Positions 8,197 to 15,462 of a stretch of DNA of 22,376 nt are shown here, in pieces. Position 1 is the first letter of the stretch, and the number at the start of each line of letters is the position of its first letter. The notes under the pieces are model-generated. The model searched no databases. It saw nothing but the letters and a program-made list of their open reading frames with translations, and was not told where the DNA came from. This DNA comes from Chitinophagales bacterium (GTDB lineage Bacteria > Bacteroidota > Bacteroidia > Chitinophagales > Saprospiraceae): NCBI GenBank assembly GCA_013297575.1, contig JAAFHO010000014.1, forward strand, positions 1 to 22,376, given 5' to 3'. The position numbers and the translations under genes were made by a program.

Positions 8197-8440
8197 GTAA
8201 CTATTCAGCCGCACCCTCAAAATCCTCATAGGAAATGTATGTTTATAGGCTGAATACGGGATTAGCCCAAGTCCTGTAGGGATTTTATGTAAAAAACGTA
8301 TAAAATAACATGCAATCCTTACGGGATTTGAACCAGTTTTTTATTCAATTCTATAAATATATATCACCTATGGGAATTTGGCGGCGGGTGGATAGTTACC
8401 TTTTTTTTACTTGTACATGACACCAAAAGTAATTTTGATG
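8197..8440. repeat. Non-coding stretch with degenerate interspersed repeats between convergent genes
   Basis: Related motifs recur at 8221 (AATCCTCATAGGAAATGTAT), 8270 (AGTCCTGTAGGGATTTTATG) and 8314 (AATCCTTACGGGATTTG), with a weaker copy near 8368 (ACCTATGGGAATTTG). Spacing of the first three is about 45-49 bp. They look like decayed copies of one unit, roughly AATCCnnTAGGGATTTTATGT. I see no gene, and no clear terminator for the cyclase gene that ends at 8441. Confidence 0.5.
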
Positions 8441-11023
8441 CTATATATTTTGGCGATCCCCAGTCACAAAATACATATCCACTAATCCCTTGTTGTGTAC
8501 TTCGCGTTTGCCACGCCAAGTACACACAAACTGGTCTTTAATGGCCTCGTAAGTGGTTTGGGAAATATTTACTTGACCATTTTCGCCCTGCTCTTCTAAC
8601 CTCGAGGCAAGATTCACGGCATCGCCCCAAATATCGTAGGCGAATTTATTTTTACCAATAACACCCGCTACTACAGGGCCAGTATGGATTCCTACCCGCA
8701 TTTCGCGGAAAATAGCATCGGGCTTTTCAGCGTTGCGCTTTTTCATCCAATCATTGATTTCGATGGCGGCACGAACAGCATCTATGGCATGGGTGGTATT
8801 GGGTATAGGTAATCCACCTGCACACATAAAGGCATCACCGATTGTTTTTATTTTTTCCAGTCCGTGTTTTTCAATAATTTCATCAAAAGCCAAGAAGCAT
8901 TCATCCAATTCGCTAATGATCTTTTCGGGCTGCATACTGGACGATAATTTGGTAAAATTGACAAAATCGGTGAAGAGTACCGTTGCTGAATCGTAAAGTT
9001 TAGGGTCTGCATGGCCGCGCGTTTTGAGTTCTTCTGCTATCTCATCGGGTAATATATTGCGCAATAATCGGTCGCTTTTACCTCGTTCCGTTTCGATTTG
9101 GTTTTTTTGTGCTTCAATTTTTTGGTTTTGCAGGCGCAACCTACGGCCTGTTCTGCGGGCATACCACCATCCAATCCCCATTAAAAAGAGCATTAACGCC
9201 CCCAAACTACCTAAAATATAGGTGTTTTTTTGGAAATTTCGATTTGCAGAGAGTTGCAGATCTGATAATTCTTTTTCGCGATTGAGCAATGTCACTTTTT
9301 GATCGCTGGCTAGTTTTTCTGCTTCATCAATGGCCGCTTGTTGCTCATAATTAGATAATTCCGCATTTTTCTTTTGTATTTCCAGTTCGCGTGCAGCGGT
9401 TCGGAGTTTTTGATCGGCCTCCATTGCCAATGCTATTTTTACTTGGAAAGTTAAGGAATCCGTTTTTTTGCTTTGTTGCAGGAGTTTTACATCCAGTTCT
9501 TTTTTCCGTGCATCTGCGGCCAGCAACTGGTTATCTTTTTCCAGTGCTAATTGGCGTTCGCGCGATTGTTCCAAATCTTTTTCCTTGATTTCCTTTTGAA
9601 CGATCAAGTATTTAATCTCACTTTCTGCCGCTCGGAGTTGGCTGCTGCGCTCGGAAAGTACCAGTTCGCGGCGTTGCTCATCCAGCCTTATCTTGTCTGA
9701 TAATTCGAGGTAGTTATTGTAATATTCAAATGCTTTTTCAAAATCGTAGAGATCTTGGTAAATTTGAGAAGCGGTACGGTACGACCTGCTAAGAACGTCT
9801 ATTTCGTTGGTTGCTTTGGCATAAGTAATGGCGGCTTCGTTGTGTGCAAGCGCATTATATCGGTCTTCTACATTGAAATAAACGGTAGCAATGATATGCT
9901 CCAAACTGGCCAGAGCCACTTGGTCATTTCGGGCCTTCAAAATAGCGATAGCACGAAAAAGATAGGCCAATCCATCCTTGGTTTTACCCGTATTGTGGAG
10001 GGCAATACCCATATTGATATACAATAATTCCTCGTTTTCGCAGGGTTTATTGGGCGATATTGCCGCAAATTGGCATTGTATTTCCGTTTTTTTAAAATTG
10101 TCGAGTGCTTCTGCGTACCGTCCTTGGCTTGCATGTACTTTCCCGAGGTTATTATACAAGCGGCCGCGCTCGAAAGGTTTACCAAATTTATCTACAATAG
10201 CCTCAATACGGGTATAATAAAGCAATTGTTTGCCTACGTTTCCTTGCTGTTCGTAAGCGGAAGCCAATTTTTGATACACCTGTATTAAATGCGCATTATT
10301 GCTCTCGTCGTTGTATCGGCTGATCAGTATTTTATAAAGAAACTCGGCACTGTCAAACCTGAGTTTATTAATATCTTTCCCTGCCGATGTTGGAGTAACC
10401 TGTATATTAGATTGTTCACCGATAAATTCACTATCGCCACCAGCGTTGTTTATACCCGTTGTGATATTAAAAATACTATTTTTACTGTTCGCCTTCTTTA
10501 CACTAAACATATAAGAATCGGCAAGTTTTTCAATAAAAACAAGATCGGAAGGTTTTTTTTGAACAACTATTTTATAAAAACGAATCGCGTTTTCGTATAG
10601 TTTTTGGCTATAAAACAGATCCCCCATTGCGGCATAAATAACAGGTAGATACTGTAAATTATTGCCATTTATCGCACGGTTTTCTGCTTCTAAAAAATGG
10701 CTTAATGCTTTTTCAATCCTTCCTGCGCGGGAAGCCACTTCGCCTAAAATAATATTGGCTTGAACTATTCCGCTCTCGATCCGCGAAGCACCCAAAGACA
10801 TTTTTAGGCATTGGTTGGCCAAATGTTCTTTTTCTACATCGGAATCGGCGCGACGTGCTTGATCCAAAATTTGATCTATACTAAAAAGATTGCCGTCAAT
10901 ATTTTCATCATCGGGCTGGGCAAAAACTGGACTTTGGAACGCCAACATCAATACCAATAACCCGCACAAACGGTGCATGGTTACGTATTGTCCCAAATTG
11001 AAAACCTGTTTTTTTACCGACAT
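8441..11023 (-). CDS. TPR / coiled-coil transmembrane class III adenylate cyclase
   Basis: This 860-residue protein runs: signal peptide (MHRLCGLLVLMLAFQSPVFA), TPR repeats about 80-440, long charged coiled coil about 445-598, one membrane segment about 601-622 (YILGSLGALMLFLMGIGWWY), a short signalling helix, then a class III cyclase domain about 660-855. Catalytic residues are complete: metal-binding D686 (LFTDFVNFT) and D730 (IGDAF), adenine-selecting K726 (EKIKT) and D797 (YDIWG), and transition-state N804 and R808 (VNLASR). The Lys/Asp pair predicts ATP rather than GTP as substrate. The likely topology is a periplasmic sensor with a cytoplasmic cyclase, so an envelope signal would set cAMP. 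ATG at 11023 is the first start, but it sits only 5 nt after a promoter-like GACCTTTG; ATG at 10978 gives an ideal signal peptide and a 45-nt leader and may be the true start. It is divergent from tadA. Confidence 0.92.
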   Translation of the reverse strand: MSVKKQVFNLGQYVTMHRLCGLLVLMLAFQSPVFAQPDDENIDGNLFSIDQILDQARRADSDVEKEHLANQCLKMSLGASRIESGIVQANIILGEVASRAGRIEKALSHFLEAENRAINGNNLQYLPVIYAAMGDLFYSQKLYENAIRFYKIVVQKKPSDLVFIEKLADSYMFSVKKANSKNSIFNITTGINNAGGDSEFIGEQSNIQVTPTSAGKDINKLRFDSAEFLYKILISRYNDESNNAHLIQVYQKLASAYEQQGNVGKQLLYYTRIEAIVDKFGKPFERGRLYNNLGKVHASQGRYAEALDNFKKTEIQCQFAAISPNKPCENEELLYINMGIALHNTGKTKDGLAYLFRAIAILKARNDQVALASLEHIIATVYFNVEDRYNALAHNEAAITYAKATNEIDVLSRSYRTASQIYQDLYDFEKAFEYYNNYLELSDKIRLDEQRRELVLSERSSQLRAAESEIKYLIVQKEIKEKDLEQSRERQLALEKDNQLLAADARKKELDVKLLQQSKKTDSLTFQVKIALAMEADQKLRTAARELEIQKKNAELSNYEQQAAIDEAEKLASDQKVTLLNREKELSDLQLSANRNFQKNTYILGSLGALMLFLMGIGWWYARRTGRRLRLQNQKIEAQKNQIETERGKSDRLLRNILPDEIAEELKTRGHADPKLYDSATVLFTDFVNFTKLSSSMQPEKIISELDECFLAFDEIIEKHGLEKIKTIGDAFMCAGGLPIPNTTHAIDAVRAAIEINDWMKKRNAEKPDAIFREMRVGIHTGPVVAGVIGKNKFAYDIWGDAVNLASRLEEQGENGQVNISQTTYEAIKDQFVCTWRGKREVHNKGLVDMYFVTGDRQNI

Positions 11024-11028
11024 AGCAA

Positions 11029-11036
11029 CAAAGGTC
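11029..11036 (-). promoter_or_regulatory. Candidate -7 box (GACCTTTG) for the adenylate cyclase gene
   Basis: The minus strand reads GACCTTTG, seven of eight to TAnnTTTG counting the free positions. A TTG lies at 11060-11058 with a 21-nt spacer. Its closeness to the ATG at 11023 favours a start at 10978 or a nearly leaderless message. Confidence 0.35.
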
Positions 11037-11078
11037 TGAAAAAACTGGGATTTCTGCCAACGTTTTCTAGTTTTTTAG

Positions 11079-11086
11079 TTCCTTTG
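11079..11086 (+). promoter_or_regulatory. Candidate -7 box (TTCCTTTG) for the tadA operon
   Basis: TTCCTTTG is one mismatch from TAnnTTTG and only 4 nt before the tadA ATG. If used, the message would be leaderless or nearly so. No -33 TTG is visible at proper spacing. Confidence 0.3.
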
Positions 11087-11090
11087 CGCC

Positions 11091-11537
11091 ATGCTAACCG
11101 TATATTCGGATACTTATTATATGCAGCAGGCTTTGGCAGAGGCCAAAAAAGCCTTCGAAATAGGCGAAGTGCCTGTGGGCGCTGTTGTGGTTTGCGACAA
11201 TCGCATCATTGCTCGGGCGCATAACCAAACCGAGCAACTCACCGATGTAACCGCTCATGCCGAGATGCTCGCACTTACTGCCGCTGCCAATCATTTGGGG
11301 AGCAAATACCTCATGGAATGCGCGCTTTTTGTGACATTGGAGCCTTGCGTGATGTGTGCAGGTGCGCTGTCGTGGGCGCAATTTGGCAGGGTGGTATATG
11401 GTGCTACCGATGATAAACGCGGTTTTATGCTACATGGAGGAAAAGATCTTTTACACCCTAAAACACGTTTAGAAATGGGCATTTTAGAGGAAGAATGTGC
11501 TGCTTTACTCAAAGAATTTTTTAAATCAAAACGATGA
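11091..11537 (+). CDS. tadA: tRNA-specific adenosine deaminase TadA
   Basis: This 148-residue cytoplasmic zinc deaminase converts adenosine 34 of tRNA-Arg(ACG) to inosine. The cytidine-deaminase fold signature is complete: H56-A-E58 (zinc ligand and proton shuttle) and P85-C86-V-M-C89 (zinc ligands), with VPVGAVVV near the start and the family-typical YGATDDKRG segment at 103-111. Length is normal for bacterial TadA. It is first in a tight + operon: its TGA overlaps the ATG of the next gene (ATGA at 11534-11537). A guanine deaminase or other small deaminase is the alternative, but the PCVMCAGAL motif and length favour TadA. Confidence 0.95.
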   Translation: MLTVYSDTYYMQQALAEAKKAFEIGEVPVGAVVVCDNRIIARAHNQTEQLTDVTAHAEMLALTAAANHLGSKYLMECALFVTLEPCVMCAGALSWAQFGRVVYGATDDKRGFMLHGGKDLLHPKTRLEMGILEEECAALLKEFFKSKR

Positions 11538-12034
11538 GTCTTCGCCAAGATGTTATAAAATGGCTTGGCTTTATAGCACTCGCAGCGGGTGTTATGGCAG
11601 GTACAGTATGGATGCTGCGCCCTCAAATGGACGAACGGCTCTATGCCAAATATCGAAATTTGCCACAAGCACAGTTTTTGCTCCCTGGTGATACATCACT
11701 AGCCGAGGCTTGCGCTGCTCATAACCTCAAACAATATACCAAAGCCTTACCTTTGTTCCAGCGCGATACACAGACAAAGTATGCCACGGAAACCCGTTTT
11801 TTTAGTGCTATTTGTTTGTTGGAACTCAATAAAATGAAAGAAGCAGAGGCGCTGTTGGAACCTATTGTAATAAGTAATCATTCTTTGCGGTCTGAGGCTT
11901 TGTGGTATATGGCGTTGAGCCATTTAAGGCGGCACGACCGCAAAGGTTGTTTGAAGTATTTGCATGAAGTGGAAACCCAAAATAGCAGACAAAGCGCGTC
12001 AACGATTGCTTTTTTGATAGATTATCTCCAATAA
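11534..12034 (+). CDS. Membrane-anchored TPR-like protein
   Basis: This 166-residue protein has an N-terminal membrane segment at about 10-29 (KWLGFIALAAGVMAGTVWML) with positive charge before it, so the rest should face the periplasm. Residues 55-160 are helical repeats of the TPR type (FLLPGDTSLAEACAAHNLKQYTKA..., ETRFFSAICLLELNKMKEA, SEALWYMALSHLRRHDRKG). TPR folds serve as protein-binding scaffolds; the partner is unknown. It overlaps tadA by 4 bp, which implies translational coupling, and is followed 12 bp later by a metallophosphoesterase gene. Linkage to tadA may simply be operon packing. Confidence 0.85.
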   Translation: MSLRQDVIKWLGFIALAAGVMAGTVWMLRPQMDERLYAKYRNLPQAQFLLPGDTSLAEACAAHNLKQYTKALPLFQRDTQTKYATETRFFSAICLLELNKMKEAEALLEPIVISNHSLRSEALWYMALSHLRRHDRKGCLKYLHEVETQNSRQSASTIAFLIDYLQ

Positions 12035-12046
12035 TCTTTTTACAGT

Positions 12047-12679
12047 ATGAAACTCGTTTTTATCTCCGATACACATTCCCGCCACGATTTTATTGATATA
12101 CCCGATGGAGATATACTTTTCCATTGTGGTGATTTTTCCAAACGCGGTAGAACACCAGAAACCATTGATTTTTTAAATTGGTTCAGCAGATTACCCCATC
12201 GCTACAAAGTATTTATTGCGGGCAATCACGATTTTATTGCCGAACAAGCACCCGATCTTTTTTTAAGCCTGATCCCCGAAAATATTATTTATCTGAATAA
12301 CTCAGGTGTTACGATTGAAGGGATTTCAATATGGGGCAGCCCTGTCCAACCGTGGTTTTATGATTGGGCATTCAACCGCCAAAGAGGCTCCGAAATTCGT
12401 AAATATTGGGATATGATACCCGAAAACACGCAAATATTGCTGACGCACGGCCCTCCTTATGGCATTTTGGATACTACTACCGATGGGCGTTTGGTGGGTT
12501 GCCAGGATTTGCTGGAACGCATTTCTGAATTGCCTTCGTTAAAAATTGCGGCTTTTGGGCATATCCACGAGGCTTATGGCCGCTTGGAAAAAGAGGGATT
12601 GTTGTATATCAATGCGGCTAGTTTGACGGTGGAGTATGAGCCTAATAATCTAGCGTTGGAAGTAAATTGGCCGTTGTAG
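12047..12679 (+). CDS. Calcineurin-like metallophosphoesterase
   Basis: This 210-residue cytoplasmic protein has all metallophosphoesterase metal ligands: D8-x-H10 (ISDTHSRH), G28-D29 (HCGDFSKRG), G59-N60-H61-D62, H134 (LLTHGPP), and G171-H172-I-H174. The order and the HGPPYGILD segment resemble the MPPED1/MPPED2-like single-domain phosphodiesterases. The substrate (cyclic nucleotide, other phosphodiester or phosphomonoester) cannot be assigned. Because an adenylate cyclase gene lies 1 kb away and divergent, a cAMP phosphodiesterase role is worth testing, but that is inference from position only. It is third in the tadA operon. It ends 1 bp before the convergent YgjP-type gene, with no terminator seen between them. 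Confidence 0.9.
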   Translation: MKLVFISDTHSRHDFIDIPDGDILFHCGDFSKRGRTPETIDFLNWFSRLPHRYKVFIAGNHDFIAEQAPDLFLSLIPENIIYLNNSGVTIEGISIWGSPVQPWFYDWAFNRQRGSEIRKYWDMIPENTQILLTHGPPYGILDTTTDGRLVGCQDLLERISELPSLKIAAFGHIHEAYGRLEKEGLLYINAASLTVEYEPNNLALEVNWPL

Positions 12680-12680
12680 G

Positions 12681-13445
12681 TTAAAAATTACATTCCCCAC
12701 CATGCTCCTTTAACCACCGTTCTTTTTCTGCATAATTGGGCATATATCGCTCTACCAACGCCCAAAATTGGTCGGAATGGTTCATTTCTACTAAATGCGC
12801 CAATTCATGCAAAATCACATAATCTTGTACAATTTCAGGTGCAAAAAGCAGACGTGTGGATAAATTGACATTGCCGCCGCTGGAGCAACTACCCCAATTG
12901 GAATGGTTATGTTTGAGGTAAATATTTTTGATGGGACGGTTAAAAGTGCGGCGGTTAATATCGTGTACGCGGGTCACTACTTCGTTGTAATAATCGCCGG
13001 CAACCACCCTTGAAAGCAGTGTTTGGATCGCTTTTTGGCGTTGTTTGGGGTTGGCTTTTTCACTTAGTCGTAAAGCGATGGTATTTCCCACCAGCCGAGC
13101 CGTGTGGGAGGCGCGGTCTTCGTCTATGATTTCTAGTACATAACTGCGTTTGCCCACGGTCAGTTGTTGGCCAGTTTGATAGGTTTTTATATCAAATTGG
13201 GCGATTGCCGTCGGTTTTTTTACAGATACTTCTTGTACCCATTGTTGCAAACGGATCATTTCCTGCTGTATGCCTTCGTTGGTAATACCTTGCATAAGGC
13301 GCATCATCACCTTTTTTTTACCAATACTAAAACGCGAGCCACGGCGGGGTTCGATGGTAATTTCTACGGGCAGTTCTTTGCCATTTACGGTGATTTGTGC
13401 GGCGTATTTTTGTAGCGGCCGTTTAGGCTGTTTGAAACCAAACAT
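12681..13445 (-). CDS. YgjP-type zinc metallopeptidase (DUF45 / M48-like)
   Basis: This 254-residue protein has the zinc-binding HELAH motif at H213-E214-x-x-H217, followed by NHSDQFW (H223), and the family-typical NWGSCSSGGNVNLSTRL at 183-199. This arrangement marks the YgjP/DUF45 group of predicted metallopeptidases, whose substrates are largely unknown; some partner with restriction enzymes, which is not the case here. There is no signal peptide, so it is probably cytoplasmic. An exact TATCTTTG box lies 25 bp upstream of the ATG, suggesting its own promoter although the three-gene lipoprotein operon lies just upstream on the same strand. It converges with the metallophosphoesterase gene at a 1-bp gap. 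Confidence 0.9.
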   Translation of the reverse strand: MFGFKQPKRPLQKYAAQITVNGKELPVEITIEPRRGSRFSIGKKKVMMRLMQGITNEGIQQEMIRLQQWVQEVSVKKPTAIAQFDIKTYQTGQQLTVGKRSYVLEIIDEDRASHTARLVGNTIALRLSEKANPKQRQKAIQTLLSRVVAGDYYNEVVTRVHDINRRTFNRPIKNIYLKHNHSNWGSCSSGGNVNLSTRLLFAPEIVQDYVILHELAHLVEMNHSDQFWALVERYMPNYAEKERWLKEHGGECNF

Positions 13446-13470
13446 GGTGGATATGGACTATTTTGGGCGG

Positions 13471-13478
13471 CAAAGATA
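13471..13478 (-). promoter_or_regulatory. Candidate -7 box (TATCTTTG) for the YgjP-type gene
   Basis: The minus strand reads TATCTTTG, an exact TAnnTTTG match, 25 bp before the ATG at 13445 and downstream of the preceding stop codon. No correctly spaced TTG is seen. Confidence 0.4.
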
Positions 13479-13497
13479 ACGGAGGTATTTGGAAAAA

Positions 13498-13971
13498 TTA
13501 AAAAAACAAGGTTAACGATTCGCCATCTGCTGTCATTTTCCATGATTTCAACAACCGCTCAACTTCATTTCGGATCAATTCGACTTGGGTGTCATTAATC
13601 ATCGGCATTGTTGTAATACCTGCCACTTGTAATTGGTCGAAAAGCACTTCCAATAAGTTATCAATTTTTCCTTGCCCTGGCATTTGCTCCTGTAAGAATA
13701 AACCCACCATCATTTCAGTATTTATGGCTTCTGTGGATAAGGTAGGTCTTTGTTCGCGTGGCCCTTCAAAGGATTCAATGGAATGACCTGCTTTGAGTAA
13801 GCCGTAAAAAGAATCAGTATAGCCCAATGTAGTTTCTACGGCATAATGTACCAAATCGTGCGGGACAAAAAAGTTGTCGCTTCGTTGCCAAATTGTGGGC
13901 GTTTGGTCGCCATTAAGCGTAATTTGGAGGATATGGGATTTGTTGTTTCGTTTTTTAAAAGTGATTTGCAT
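13498..13971 (-). CDS. Conserved-looking hypothetical protein
   Basis: This 157-residue protein is one I do not recognise. It begins with a short beta-rich part (MQITFKKRNNKSHILQITLNGD), then FVPHDLVHYAVETTLGYTDSFYGLL, which reads like a compact helical domain with a possible metal or catalytic histidine pair (H39, H42). A helical C-terminus follows. It has no signal peptide or membrane segment. It is the last gene of a three-gene operon: the upstream lipoprotein gene stops 8 bp before its ATG. The tight spacing, soluble-protein composition and lack of internal stops support a real gene. No function is offered. Confidence 0.78.
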   Translation of the reverse strand: MQITFKKRNNKSHILQITLNGDQTPTIWQRSDNFFVPHDLVHYAVETTLGYTDSFYGLLKAGHSIESFEGPREQRPTLSTEAINTEMMVGLFLQEQMPGQGKIDNLLEVLFDQLQVAGITTMPMINDTQVELIRNEVERLLKSWKMTADGESLTLFF

Positions 13972-13979
13972 TGTGTTTA

Positions 13980-14903
13980 CTAATCTACCCGTACCAAAGT
14001 CATTTTAATACGCATCGTTAAAGGCATTTTAGTGGCGGCCAAAGTGGGCACTTTTACCTCCATTTTGCCGGTATAATAATCTTCGCTATAGATTTTTGAA
14101 GGGAATCCCATTTTTTTGTCTAGCCGGATAGAGCCATTGCTCGTACCGTTCAAATAGTATAAGATTTCAGCAGGGCCTAATTTCAGCGATCCTGGTTTGT
14201 TTGGGTCGCCAGTTGTGATACTTTCGATACTTATTTCATCGAAATCAGGCGTGTCTTTGACCAGTTTATAGGTGCTTTTTTTATCGGCATTGAACATCTT
14301 TAGGTGTGCTGTTTTTTCCCAAGTTTTCCCTTTTTTTATGGGTTTTTTTGGATAAAAAGCCCACATATTTCTCGCTATTTCGCTAAAGGTGCCATCTGTA
14401 AACTGTTGCATCGTGCTTTTGAAAATGGGGCGTGCTGTTGGAGGCAGTGCAGCGCTTACATTGGCCCAAATTTCCTCCAAGCCTTCAAATTGTGTAATTT
14501 CGCCTTCTTTTGACAAAATAAATCGGAAAGCCACGGAGTCCAATGCTGCGAAAATGGCTTTTTTAACCTCGTTATCATCGGGAGATGGATTGGCGGAATC
14601 AAAATGCACGGGTAGTTCATTTTCCGTTTTATCTTCTTGGTACCGCAATAATCGAGATTCCCAATAGGTGCTACCATCGGAATTGCGCCGAAGCAAGAGA
14701 TAGGAAAGATCCTGTATCGTCGTCTGCGTACTGATGTTGGGGCCATCGGATGGTGTGTACATTTCGGTCTCGGTCACGGTAGTTTGACGGAACAAAAAAG
14801 TCCTGTCAATGGGTATTTTTTCCGTTTCAAGGCGCAATGTCTTACTGGGTGCACACGAGATGCACCCAACAACAAGTAGCAGGCAATAAAAAAATTTGGT
14901 CAT
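13980..14903 (-). CDS. Predicted lipoprotein (DUF6263-like)
   Basis: This 307-residue protein has an N-terminal lipoprotein signal (MTKFFYCLLLVVGCISC). Either C14 (VVGC) or C17 could be the lipidated cysteine. The mature part is beta-rich with an overall pattern (YLLLRRNSDGSTYWESRLLRY near the start, KKGKTWEKTA in the middle, DKKMGFPSKIYSEDYYTGKMEV near the end) that reminds me of DUF6263 lipoproteins, a family with no assigned role; this match is from memory and unsearched. It is the middle gene of the operon: 11 bp after the 123-residue lipoprotein gene and 8 bp before the hypothetical gene. It is probably in the outer-membrane periplasmic leaflet, as no export-signal motif follows the cysteine. 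Confidence 0.85.
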   Translation of the reverse strand: MTKFFYCLLLVVGCISCAPSKTLRLETEKIPIDRTFLFRQTTVTETEMYTPSDGPNISTQTTIQDLSYLLLRRNSDGSTYWESRLLRYQEDKTENELPVHFDSANPSPDDNEVKKAIFAALDSVAFRFILSKEGEITQFEGLEEIWANVSAALPPTARPIFKSTMQQFTDGTFSEIARNMWAFYPKKPIKKGKTWEKTAHLKMFNADKKSTYKLVKDTPDFDEISIESITTGDPNKPGSLKLGPAEILYYLNGTSNGSIRLDKKMGFPSKIYSEDYYTGKMEVKVPTLAATKMPLTMRIKMTLVRVD

Positions 14904-14914
14904 GTAAAAATGAA

Positions 14915-15286
14915 TTATTTCGTCCCTACAAATGTTGCAGGCGTTCCAGTAGGATAATTAATGGTTAAGGATAATTCTTTGTCGTCTTTTAAGGTGCCAG
15001 TGCCTGTAACATTTTGATTATCCAATTTTTGGGTCGGAATGGTCAGTTTTGTTTTTGAATCGGCCGTAGCAGTTAAGTTATTGTTGACTGCCCCTAGATC
15101 GAGTACAATATTAACTTCGGTACTTGTTTTTTCGGTCACTTTTGCCGTAATATTTTCAAAAGAAATACCATTTTTGGTATAAATGCCCGTGTAAGTCCCT
15201 ACAAAATTGGGGGCTGTGTTTTCGTCTTTGGTGCAAGATACCAAAAAGAGCGCAAGGAATAATGTGCTAAAAAAGAACTGTTTCAT
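14915..15286 (-). CDS. Small lipoprotein with surface-export-like signal
   Basis: This 123-residue protein has a signal peptide MKQFFFSTLFLALFLVSC with a good lipobox LVSC (C18). The residues after the cysteine are TKDEN, which fits the X-K-(D/E)2-X lipoprotein export signal described in Bacteroidota, so the mature protein may be displayed on the outer face of the outer membrane. The body is a small beta-rich domain (VGTYTGIYTKNG..., TVTGTGTLKDDKELSLTINY) like many lipocalin-sized secreted lipoproteins; no specific function can be given. It is the first gene of the three-gene minus-strand operon, with a good promoter candidate directly upstream. Confidence 0.85.
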   Translation of the reverse strand: MKQFFFSTLFLALFLVSCTKDENTAPNFVGTYTGIYTKNGISFENITAKVTEKTSTEVNIVLDLGAVNNNLTATADSKTKLTIPTQKLDNQNVTGTGTLKDDKELSLTINYPTGTPATFVGTK

Positions 15287-15314
15287 AGTTAAAAATTGAA
15301 TTTGTTTGACTTTG

Positions 15315-15344
15315 TAAACCTAAAAATCTTGTTTAAAAAGCCAA
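15315..15344 (-). promoter_or_regulatory. Bacteroidota-type promoter for the lipoprotein operon
   Basis: The minus strand has TTG (15344-15342), a 19-nt spacer, then TAGGTTTA (15322-15315), which differs from TAnnTTTG only in the last base. The predicted transcription start is about 20 nt before the ATG at 15286. This is the only candidate in the window with both elements at consensus spacing. Confidence 0.5.
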
Positions 15345-15447
15345 TGAGGTGATGATTGGATGAATTGTTTGCGAAAGAACCGCACACAAATATACAAAGA
15401 TTTTACCAAACTGCCAAACTTCGCACGATTCAAACCAAAATCTCCAA

Positions 15448-15455
15448 TACCTTTG
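15448..15455 (+). promoter_or_regulatory. Candidate -7 box (TACCTTTG) for proBA
   Basis: This is an exact TAnnTTTG match ending 7 nt before the proB ATG, so the transcript would have almost no leader. No -33 TTG is visible at normal spacing. Confidence 0.4.
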
Positions 15456-15462
15456 TGCCGCC

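Noticed and set aside
8313..8335. tRNA-like T-arm (reverse complement reads GGTTCAAATCCCG)
   Set aside because: The T-stem does not pair fully and no acceptor, D or anticodon arm can be found at the right distances. The motif belongs to the degenerate repeat.
12681..13445. Restriction-modification-associated YgjP protein (defence island)
   Set aside because: No restriction, methylase or other defence gene is in the window, and the neighbours are housekeeping genes and lipoproteins.
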